Shown piece after piece: positions 58,001-64,000 of a DNA stretch of 64,000 bases. Made by a program: the position numbers and the translations under genes. The DNA is from Actinernus sp. WN-2022 (Eukaryota; Cnidaria; Anthozoa; Actiniaria; Actinernidae), in assembly GCA_030867875.1 (NCBI GenBank), contig JAOWCC010000577.1:82503740-82567739 (forward strand). Direction: 5' to 3'. The notes under the pieces were generated by a model, which searched no databases, was not told the DNA's origin, and saw only the letters and a program-made list of their open reading frames with translations. Numbering within the stretch: position 1 is the first letter of the stretch; every line of letters begins with the position of its first letter.

Positions 58001-58112
58001 CCCCTTCATAGTCACCTGCCCTAAATTTAGCGTTTCCTTCTTCCTTGATGACATAGACATCTGCAGACTCAAACAGGACTTGGAATTGTTGTGCAGAAAG
58101 TTTTGAGGACAT
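42946..58112 (-). CDS. TPR-kelch-MYND protein, eight coding exons
   Basis: Minus-strand exons: 57883-58112, 56118-56282, 52491-52603, 50803-50955, 49795-49886, 48486-48643, 45221-45854 and 42946-43256. All internal junctions have GT/AG and phases agree, giving 618 residues if exon 6 is read across its one-base deficit. Residues 15-150 are TPR-like helices, 170-220 a polar linker, about 222-555 a kelch beta-propeller with repeated GG and W blades, and 572-614 a MYND zinc finger. TPR, kelch and MYND are all protein-interaction modules, so an adaptor or scaffold in the cytosol or nucleus is the likely role; substrates are unknown. An in-frame TAG lies six bases before the ATG, fixing the start. 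A 5'-UTR acceptor (TTTTCCAG) at 58140-58141 implies an upstream non-coding exon. I cannot name an orthologue with confidence. Confidence 0.85.
43257..44100 (-). other. Intron 7, distal part
   Basis: No exon or recognisable element was found here. Plus-strand ORFs in this part have no domain. Confidence 0.5.
44100..44467 (-). mobile_element. tRNA-derived SINE in intron 7
   Basis: The minus-strand head at 44467 reads ggagcccgggtggcgcagtg, with A box tggcgcagtgg and B box ggttcgattct. The tail motif ggttttcctccctcc lies near 44125, apparently separated from the body by about 190 bp of extra sequence. The same family is at 51475-51692. Confidence 0.7.
44565..44951. mobile_element. Second copy of the tRNA-like MITE
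   Basis: Inverted ends caacgcagtctccccgttga and complement; it matches 32414-32856. The interior keeps the A-box side (taccgccgttcgg, ctacgctaagc) but lacks the B-box segment. Confidence 0.75.
45221..45854 (-). CDS. Exon 7 of TPR-kelch-MYND gene
   Basis: 634 nt coding for 211 residues, the bulk of the propeller. Blades include HTACILGNKMFVFGGKGE, NHTMWPDNARKRIYILGG and CTAVVTSRGAVLFGGF. The acceptor is CTTTCAG|CAACAC; the donor is CACAAG|GTAGGC in phase 1. A 409-bp palindrome starts 28 bp upstream of the acceptor. Confidence 0.9.
45882..46290. mobile_element. 409-bp near-perfect palindrome MITE
   Basis: The arms of about 195 bp start ttggccactttagaaacga and meet at a loop of about 20 bp (near 46075-46095). 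The arms differ at only a few bases, including one small gap. It would fold into a very long hairpin in intron 6 RNA. Confidence 0.9.
46320..46415. repeat. Deletion derivative of the AATAGGCC MITE
   Basis: Left end (aggccttttgcaggaaacag) and right end (gcaggaatgcaatcacgagg) are joined by about 45 bp. Confidence 0.6.
46530..46655 (+). repeat. Probable retroelement 3' end with TTG tail
   Basis: AT-rich sequence ending ataaatatattgttgttgtg resembles the 3' UTR and short tail of a LINE or SINE. No coding part remains. Confidence 0.35.
46850..47340. repeat. Diverged tandem duplication, about 250-bp unit
   Basis: The blocks acataaagaccctcattg, cagtgaaaatcagtctaa, ctaaactgacggt and agaatctttgctctgt occur in the same order at 46880-47055 and 47110-47310. 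The two copies differ by substitutions and indels. Confidence 0.75.
47640..48200. repeat. Self-complementary TTCGAAATTTCG and GCGAAC clusters
   Basis: At 47665-47760 gaaatttcg words alternate with their complements. At 48040-48195 gcgaac, cgcgaa and ttcgcg words do the same. No exon is seen. Confidence 0.55.
48486..48643 (-). CDS. Exon 6 of TPR-kelch-MYND gene, one base short
   Basis: The exon runs from acceptor TTTGAAG to donor CTTAAG|GTAGCA. Exons 5 and 7 demand a multiple of three, but it is 158 nt. It starts in one frame (VFDLQNKKWRTLPLP) and continues as kelch in another (EGHTAVVYQDKMIVFGG). The missing base lies in about 20 nt around 48583-48605. It is either a sequencing or assembly error or a real inactivating indel. 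Confidence 0.8.
49244..49640 (-). mobile_element. AATAGGCC MITE with a GAGCGG MITE inside
   Basis: It begins taataggccttttgcaggaa and resumes after the insert with tacgagattggtagtgtta. The insert at 49284-49486 matches 41416-41653 but lacks its left inverted end, starting at cagccagcc. Confidence 0.7.
49795..49886 (-). CDS. Exon 5 of TPR-kelch-MYND gene
   Basis: 92 nt between acceptor TTTTCAG and donor GAG|GTAAAG. It codes for one kelch blade (RQGHTAVFWNDSIYILAGNG) and ends in phase 0. It is too short to stand out as an ORF. Confidence 0.85.
50803..50955 (-). CDS. Exon 4 of TPR-kelch-MYND gene
   Basis: 153 nt, phase 1 in and out, donor CTTCAG|GTCAGT. It codes for a polar linker with NRPPPSAEQSEHRSDKR, ending in VEWKPVCRNRRALPSG at the kelch entrance. 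Confidence 0.82.
51475..51692 (-). mobile_element. tRNA-derived SINE in intron 3
   Basis: The minus strand reads ggctcagtgcgtaagcgctc, then B-box-like caggttagatccc, then ggttctccggttttcgtccc. The same family is at 44100-44467. It lies between exons 4 and 3. Confidence 0.7.
52320..52480 (+). repeat. Retroelement 3' end with GAAA tail
   Basis: A duplicated tttatagccttgttgg block leads to ctaacccctcatcaatctcg, aataaa and a (gaaa)n tail at 52456-52480. It probably derives from a 5'-truncated LINE. Confidence 0.5.
52491..52603 (-). CDS. Exon 3 of TPR-kelch-MYND gene
   Basis: 113 nt between acceptor TTTCTAG and donor ATATAG|GTAAAA. It codes for SLAYRQIGNIPSAIRDI and onward, the last TPR-like helix. 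A (TTCT)n tail from a retroelement begins only about 13 nt into the following intron. Confidence 0.85.
52855..52927. repeat. Short hairpin repeat
   Basis: acccgtagataagctgcacc pairs with ggtgcggcttatctacggg around a loop of about 33 bp. Confidence 0.7.
53343..54840 (+). pseudogene. LINE fragment with PHD finger and APE endonuclease
   Basis: Plus-strand frames give a PHD-type finger (LCSYCQKTIRKNQKAILCDS, then CDAWFHFKCSDL, KWNC). A stop (TAA) falls just before the final T-C pair. An endonuclease then follows: SLNIISLPGKF near 53925, VICIGDLNANIL near 54310 and SDHMLVYTVF near 54540. This PHD plus APE layout is known in CR1-like LINEs. The reverse transcriptase is missing and several frameshifts are present. 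It sits in intron 2 on the strand opposite to the host gene. Confidence 0.8.
54841..56117. other. Intron 2 remainder with a long poly-C run
   Basis: A run of about 35 C is at 54990-55019. No exon was found. TACATGTA words are frequent. Confidence 0.5.
56118..56282 (-). CDS. Exon 2 of TPR-kelch-MYND gene
   Basis: 165 nt between acceptor TTGTATAG and donor AAG|GTTTGT. It codes for a second TPR (GFVHLKMKSYFAAIRDFTNC) and the start of the next. Confidence 0.85.
56862..57225 (-). mobile_element. tRNA-derived SINE, full length
   Basis: The minus-strand head has an A box (agctcagttggtagagc) and a B box (ggtttgaatcc). The body matches 31255-31625, ending near ggtgctatgtataaatggcc. It is in intron 1 of the kelch gene. 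Confidence 0.8.
57635..57785. mobile_element. Hairpin MITE, AGGGCTGTGTGCAA ends (copy 1)
   Basis: The arms with gggctgtgtgcaacaagg and ctcctgatca...tctaaattctcc are inverted around a short loop. It is 98 bp from the donor of exon 1. Copy 2 is at 58895-59030. Confidence 0.8.
57883..58112 (-). CDS. Exon 1 of TPR-kelch-MYND gene
   Basis: 230 nt from ATG to donor AACAACAG|GTTTGC, ending in phase 2. It codes for the first 76 residues, including the TPR helix pair ADVYVIKEEGNAKFRAGDYE and ARHLYSEALDKI. It lies between two copies of a hairpin MITE (57635-57785 and 58895-59030). Confidence 0.85.
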
Positions 58113-58329
58113 CTTCTAATGATGGTGATAATTATGTGCCTGGAAAATAACAGGTCTTAGGTATTACTTTTATTAGTTAATGAAAGGTGTATGAGTTGTT
58201 AACTTAGTGGCTTGTAGTCAAGATAAGATTTAAAGTAGTGGTAGTTAGGAAATTCTGAATAATAGAATGGGTAACGAGAAGATCTACATGTAGTGCTGAT
58301 CTGCATCTGCGAGTAAACACTCATCTGGT

Positions 58330-58460
58330 ATACGTTGTGATCATAAACTAAGAGTCATGATAAGTTGATTAAGCTATGTGTATGACTGAACCACCATTAG
58401 GAGCGAGTAGCAGCCAATGTTTTGAGTGCTAGCCCTAATCCTTCTGTTACAATGTAGTTC
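58330..58460. repeat. Copy of the GCGAGTAGCAGC repeat
   Basis: gagcgagtagcagccaatg and gagtgctagcccta match the words at 4860 and 62505. Confidence 0.55.
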
Positions 58461-58894
58461 ATTATGCCAGTGAATTCTGAATAATAGGCAGGTAACTCAG
58501 AGATATAGGATATGTAATAGAGGGGCAACAGGTCATTTTCCCAGCTAAATGTACATGTATGTTGTTAGCTTTAGACTGGCAATGGACATACAAATGTAAG
58601 CAATATATATATTGATTGAAGATAAATGTTTGAAACCGTGGTTGGCCCCCTCTATAATTCTGCCGATTTGAAGCCCTACTATTTAAAAAAGTATCTGCAT
58701 CTCTGGAACTATAGTGAAGGGCAAGGGAACTATATCCGTTATCCACTAGGGTTAGAGTTCAGTACATATACTATAGCAGGTGAAGTTTGCCAGCTGTCGA
58801 CATATCAGCACCCCTGAACTGTACATTGTAGCAAGCTACATGTATTTGACGGTAGTGTTTTTATACATGAGATAGTTCTGTTTAGTAGCAATAA

Positions 58895-59030
58895 TGAAGG
58901 GCTGAGTGCAAAAAGGGCATAAGTGTCTCCTGATCACATTTAAATTCTCCTTTGATTTCTTTGTTTTCTAAGGGAGAATTTAGAATGTGATCAAGAGTCA
59001 CTTACACCCTTTTTGCACACAGCCCTTCAA
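58895..59030. mobile_element. Hairpin MITE (copy 2)
   Basis: gaagggctgagtgcaaaaag pairs with ctttttgcacacagcccttc. It is the same family as 57635-57785, on the other side of exon 1. Confidence 0.8.
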
Positions 59031-59769
59031 TTGCACAAAATGCAAACATGCACAATTTTGACAACATTAATTTTGGGCACGTTCTTTTGGGACATGTAAT
59101 TATACATGTATTCCAGCTATTCCAAAAAAATGAATACACCCTGGAATATAAAAACAATGTTGCTTTTCGTGCATGGCGAGCTCGAAATTTAAAATTCAAA
59201 TTGCTTAGCAGTGAAGAAAGCAAGCGAGCATATCAGCCTCTCCTTTGAAATACTAGATTTTTCAGGTTTAAAATTAAACAAGCCATAAAAGAAAGTGACC
59301 AGAAGGAAGATAGTTGTCCATTTATGACTGCCAATGGTATATTATGGCTGTTTGCAAACTCTGTAGTGCTTTTTCTGAAGTTAAACATTTTTGTGTTTTA
59401 TTTGAATTTCGCGTGACAAGCAATCGGTAGGGAGCACTCAAGCGGAGCATCAAACAGATGTTCACTCCACAAAGGCCGTTTGACAATTACTGAAGGGTGA
59501 CAAACTGTGGGCTTCCCTTTTTATACTGGAACTTTGTGTTTAATATTGTTATCAAACAAAAATAATATTAATTTATTAATCCAATTGATGCACATGTACA
59601 TACAAATGTACTAAAAGTGGTGAGTACTTTCTACATTTCAGTCTGAATTGAAGGTCCCAAGAACAATTTTTTGTCCCCGCTACAAGAATTTTCATTAAAA
59701 CTGATTCATTCAAATGAGGGGATTTTTCCTGGGAACTTGTCCCTTTGTGTGTACTGACCTTATGCATCA
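59031..59769. other. Gene-free stretch upstream of the kelch gene
   Basis: No exon or element ends were recognised. The ORFs here lack domains. Confidence 0.4.
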
Positions 59770-59945
59770 ATCAGCAGCTTCTCCCTGGGGGCCACCTTGG
59801 GAACCCAGGGTCAGCTGGTTGTTGCCCGAGGGTGTGGGGGAAAACATCACTTTTGCTCACAGAGATTGAACCCAGGGGCCAGACCCTGGGGATTCGTAAT
59901 ATGAGGTCAGCGGTATACCCACTCAACGATTCACAGATGCTCTTC
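59770..59945 (-). mobile_element. Possible tRNA-derived SINE, third family
   Basis: The minus strand has an A-box-like tcgttgagtgggtataccgc and a B-box-like gggttcaatctc about 45 bp apart. A G/C-rich body follows. Only one copy is in the window. Confidence 0.4.
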
Positions 59946-60369
59946 AATGTTCACAAGTTCTTTGGTTAAACGGTCACACATTGTCATTATGCCAGTTTCT
60001 TTAATGCTTGGAACAACGACAGGACAAGGAGAAAAGCTGTTCTTGCTAATTATTTAGAAGAATTTTAGTGACGTACATTGTACATCCGAGGGATCCTTTT
60101 TATTTGCCCCCACGGGGTGGGGATTTGTTGGAATTCCTCTGTCCCATACCCAGGGGGATTAGACGACATTTGAAAGGTCATTTGGACAAAAACCGCAGGA
60201 TCCCCAGGGGTGTCCCCCCGAGTTCCGGCTGATTGATGCATCAACTCATAGACGCAACACTCAAATAAAAAAAATGAGATTGCACCATTTAGTTGATAAA
60301 GAATCGATTTCAATGATAAAATATTTGGGCTCATATAAATCATATGCACTTTAAACTTTAATTTTCGTG

Positions 60370-60530
60370 GTTGAATTATTTTATGTTGTTGTGACTTGCC
60401 CTGCGAGCAGAGCCTTATTTTCTTTGGTTTTCTAATCTCCTTCCACTGAGAGTGAAGAAAATATTTTTTCGCTCTCCATGGAAGGAGATTAGTAAAGGCT
60501 CTGCTCGCAGCCACAAGGTATAGTGACATG
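60370..60530. repeat. Palindromic repeat
   Basis: ctgcgagcagagcctta and ctaatctccttcca pair with tggaaggagattag and ggctctgctcgcag. Confidence 0.65.
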
Positions 60531-60659
60531 TACACAAGTTGCCTTTTTAATTTCATAAACTTCATACTGGATAAACTACAGAACGTAGCCCGGCTCTTTT
60601 GAAGCTCGTTATATTTTGCTCTAAAACAACGAAATATCAATAACAATGAATATACAAGG

Positions 60660-61554
60660 ACCTGAGGTAAAAAACAACAGCACTATACAACGGTTTCAAT
60701 AGAAATACCTGCATACAACTTTACCTTATTCTCTTTATAGTTCTGTGTCTTGTGAGTGTGAGCTGTCAACTCGACTCGTGACTCGTGTTTGCATGCAGTC
60801 AAACAACTTTCAAACTTGGCGCGGGAACAACAGAGGTCTTCCAAAACCTAAAGCTTCAGAACTTCGTCCTCGGTGAAGGTCAAGAAGATATATAGAGATC
60901 ACGCTTGCGATGGCAAAATGTAAGAAAACATTTTCAGCTCCGCATATGTCACATCTCTCAGAAATATGATCCCGTGTGTAATCTGCGCATGTGTGAAACT
61001 TCAGCCTCGACTTGGTGTTGACAACAAGCCGGCAATTGCTTCTCTCCTCGCCGCTACATATCAAGTGCCGGAGGGTGGACAGGTTTGAAAATTAATGGAA
61101 ATATAAGATGCCTTCATCAGATCTAGATTTATTACAATGTCGTTTTTACAAGTGTAGCTGTTTTTTGTAAAAAAATATGACAAATTTCCGTGCTTGACTT
61201 CATTGTCATGCCTGCTGGCAAATGGTGATTTTTTCGGATTAGGCTACCTGTGACGGACGTTCAAAAAGAGGAGGGGAGAGCCTCTCATTTGCAACTCTAC
61301 TTGCAGATACATTATCACGGCCTTTAACGTACAAACATTCCCAAACCAAAATAGATTGTGGTTGCAGCTGAAAGTCGGGTGAATTTCATTCGTTTGGTGG
61401 TAAAAAGCTTTAAGACGAATATTAATGATTTCATTCGAATCATTTTCGAATTACCGTATGGTATATTCCAATCCGTTTGAACACAGTTACAACCACAATC
61501 CTTTGCCGTTTGTCCATGACCTTTTTTTGGAAATAGGTGTATATTTATGTAAAT
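60660..61554. other. No gene seen; possible promoter side of the kelch gene
   Basis: A more GC-rich patch lies at 60820-61080 and has an ORF on the minus strand (60810-61064) without a known domain. It could hold the 5'-UTR exon implied upstream of 58141, but nothing in the sequence proves it. Confidence 0.25.
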
Positions 61555-62460
61555 AAATAATAATAACATCAATAATATCAGACTTATAGAGCGCCTATAC
61601 AAAATTGCTCTAAGCTTGCGCTTTACAATGTAAATTCAATCTAAATCTATTCTTAATCTAAAAATTATACATGCATAATTAAATGATTAAAAAATAAACT
61701 GCGTAATAGCCCACTTCAGCGATATGCTTTACTTGTTACGCAAAAGGTTTCAATACGAGGCTCCGTGCTAAATGAAATTTATTCTTCTCTGTGAAAAGAA
61801 TAAATTTAATTTAGCACGGAGGCTCGTATTGAAACCTTTGTGCGTGACAAGTAAAGCATATCGCGGAAGTGGGCTATTAAAAAGCATGAAGAAACATGTA
61901 AACGAAAGACGAAATAAATGTGTATTTAGCTTTGACTTCAATGTATAAATATAGGTTTTCTAGCTCTAGATCTAACTTCTTCTGACAAACCATTCCATAA
62001 GGAAGGAGCTACCACAGAAAAAGCCCTGTCCCCATAGTTCAGCTCAGTGGTACTCGTAACTGATTAACAGATGGCGATCTAAGGCATCTGGTAGGTTGAT
62101 AATGTTCAATAATCTCAGTCAAATAAGCAGGTGCTAATCCATTTAAGGCTTTGTACGTCAATAAAAGAATCTTAAAAATTATGAATGAATTATGAAAAAT
62201 AAAAAAATAACAGTTGTCCAATTACAAGTAATAAAAGCGTGTACAATGATCCGAGAGGTATTATCTTATTTTAGCAATACGTCTTAGATGATAAAACGAA
62301 GATTTACAAACAGCATTAACATGTTCTTTCATCATAAAGGATTTGTCAAAAATTACGCCAATGTTCCTAGAGGGCCTGATGCATTTGTCACCAACGTTGA
62401 CAGACTCCAAACATGGCCGTAATAAACAAACATTAGGGAAAATAGCCATTCTTTCTTAAA
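61555..62460 (-). pseudogene. LINE 3' portion with a hairpin MITE inside
   Basis: The minus strand reads CIRPSRNIGVIFDKSFMM, then FKILLLTYKALNGLAPAYL, then YGDRAFSVVAPSLWNGLSEE. This is the CR1/L2 C-terminal RT with two frame changes. A 3' UTR with tatagagcgcctata and an (ATT)n tail near 61555-61570 follows. The MITE at 61707-61878 splits the 3' UTR. Confidence 0.8.
61707..61878. mobile_element. Near-perfect hairpin MITE (copy 2)
   Basis: It matches 38683-38853, including aggtttcaatacgaggctcc on both arms. Confidence 0.85.
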
Positions 62461-62461
62461 C

Positions 62462-62600
62462 ATAAACACTGGTACAATCAAGTCAATTATGGTATGCGAA
62501 CCGCCGTGGGAAGCGAGTAGCAGCTGACGTTTCAAGCGCTAGCCCTTCGTCAGAGCAAAAGAGGGAATTGTGGGTGTGGAAACGGTTTATAAGTGTTGAG
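62462..62600. repeat. Copy of the GCGAGTAGCAGC repeat
   Basis: cgtgggaagcgagtagcagc, then caagcgctagcccttcgtca. It is the best-preserved of the three copies. Confidence 0.6.
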
Positions 62601-63251
62601 TGAATGATTACCGCTGAGGAAACATGTACTCGTTTAAAAATGTATGCTTACATGTATCCGCGTATATTACTCGTATATGCTTGTATGCAATCGCTTTGAG
62701 CAGATTTCGTTTGAGTGGGACAAACTAAGGTATGACCGTAACCATGATGTACTGTAACTCTGTAATTTGATTGGATCAGCAGAACAAAAACAATGGGAAA
62801 CCATTTCATGTCACGGCATGCCGTTCGGTAACCATGCTGTAGTTTGTCTGCTCTATTCATATGTACCTGCCGTGATGACTGTTTGTTGGAACTGTTTTTT
62901 TGTTTCTGGGGGAAGAAGGCATATCAAGCATGACCCTTTTGGTCGTAGCTTGCTCTGGGACTTTACTGATCGGTTTTTGAATCCCACGGCTGCATTATTT
63001 TCAGGCAAAGTAAAAAATTCAGGATCTTGACAGGTAAGTGACCTTCCAGTTTTGTACCATCAGATGATACTTTTCGAGCGCATTCAGTAATCTGTATTCA
63101 ACATTTCAGTGTTTATTTATACTAAAACATAAACAAATGCACTTAAAACGCTTTTCTCAATCTTCAAGACCAAACATAGTTGTTTTTCATTCGGGAATAC
63201 GGCAAAACTCCATACAGCGACTGCTTTCTTTCATAGTCTAGTACACGTTCG
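62601..63251. other. Gene-free stretch
   Basis: No exon was recognised. The 87-codon ORF at 62767-63030 has no domain. Confidence 0.4.
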
Positions 63252-63710
63252 ATTGACCATATTCCAGAATAAGAAGAGATGGAAGTCTCTAGAAATCACT
63301 GGTTCAGGCATAGGCAAACCACAATAATGAAGTGAAAACTATAATAAAAATATTGTTTGTGAAGTGAAAACAAGAATAAAACGAGTGTTACATACTTTTT
63401 ATGAATTTGCTATTCAAATTCGTCTTAAAAGTAGGGCGAGGGGAGGGAGGGTAAAAAATGTCAAATTCACAAAAAGTACGTAAAACAAGTTTTATTCTGG
63501 TTTTCACTTCACAAACAATATGTAAACACATTTTACTATAGTTTTCACTTCATTATTGTGGTTTGCCTGTGGTTCAGGACATTTTGCACCCCTAGATAAA
63601 CGCGTGCTGATATTCGTTAAACAGTTAGTATATTCCTGTGGCTAAAAAAATCCCGACACAAGCGATTTGTATATCCATATATATATTCTTATTCCGGAAT
63701 ACGGTCAACC
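63252..63710. mobile_element. Nested inverted-repeat element
   Basis: Outer ends attgaccatattccagaata and the complement of cttattccggaatacggtca enclose an inner palindrome (63306-63574). The inner arms are about 100 bp (gcaaaccacaataatgaag). Confidence 0.7.
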
Positions 63711-63939
63711 GAACTCACCCAACATGTCACTTATCAATTCGTTTTCCTCTATAGAACATGATCGAGAGATAGCCTTTCACGGTAACAAACGCAACGTAAA
63801 CGTAATGTTCTGTAGCGTCCGGTAACATATTTACTTCGCCTTCTTTTCTGTTTCCAATCATATTGTCTTAAAATACAAAATGCCTAAATATAACAAATAT
63901 CTTCGTTTTTTCTTAATGTGCCATTTTTTGTCTACCAAC

Positions 63940-64000
63940 AAAGTATTCTGGCAAGCACGTTTTTTCTCACGAACTGTTTATCTTTCCATTCTCTTGTTGA
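63940..64000 (-). other. Possible 3' UTR of a second TPR-kelch-MYND gene
   Basis: The last 60 bases match 42870-42926 at roughly nine bases in ten, including cacg...ctcacgaactgttt and gttgttga. That region is the 3' UTR 20-75 nt after the kelch gene's stop codon. The match runs off the window, so the stop codon of a paralogue would lie about 20 nt further on. Confidence 0.4.

Noticed and set aside
60065..60646. 193-codon minus-strand ORF
   Set aside because: It crosses the palindrome at 60370-60530 and has no recognisable domain, so it is probably chance.

Overview
The window looks like nuclear DNA of an anthozoan cnidarian, most likely a stony coral or sea anemone. It is AT-rich and intron-bearing, and most of it is transposable-element debris. 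The types seen are CR1/L2-like LINE fragments, tRNA-derived SINEs with ATT-type tails, a BEL/Pao LTR retrotransposon and many foldback MITEs. The palindrome TACATGTA is unusually common in the non-repeat parts. No species can be assigned from sequence alone.

Layout. 1-9 kb: foldback elements, homopolymer C/G runs and a probable small WW-domain gene (6.4-7.7 kb, plus strand). 9.3-14.1 kb: a minus-strand LINE split by a roughly 0.9-kb element and by a 1374-bp hAT-like element with a 5-bp target duplication. 15.4-16.5 kb: LINE scraps. 17.1-18.5 kb: the 3' exon of a 15-finger C2H2 zinc-finger gene. 20.25-26.86 kb: a nearly complete but dead BEL/Pao element on the minus strand, flanked by AGTAG, with a 743-bp MITE in its 5' LTR. 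28.6-32 kb: a LINE tail, nested MITEs and a SINE. 32.4-36.6 kb: two copies of a TA-target element in opposite orientation, each with its own nested MITE. 36.6-42.6 kb: LINE tails, a SINE, a TAA-flanked Harbinger-like element and several hairpin MITEs.

42.9-58.1 kb holds the main host gene. Its eight coding exons on the minus strand encode TPR repeats, a kelch propeller and a C-terminal MYND zinc finger (618 aa if read through). Every junction has GT/AG and compatible phase. Exon 6 alone is one base short, which shifts the frame inside a kelch repeat. The introns are full of mobile elements: a PHD/endonuclease LINE, SINEs and a 409-bp palindrome 28 bp from a splice acceptor. 58-64 kb is repeats again. 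The last 60 bp of the window closely match the 3' UTR of the kelch gene, which suggests a tandem paralogue just beyond the right edge.

The clearly functional content is the TPR-kelch-MYND gene and the zinc-finger exon, with the WW gene as a weaker candidate. The rest is a layered record of transposition in which several pre-insertion sites can be read directly.
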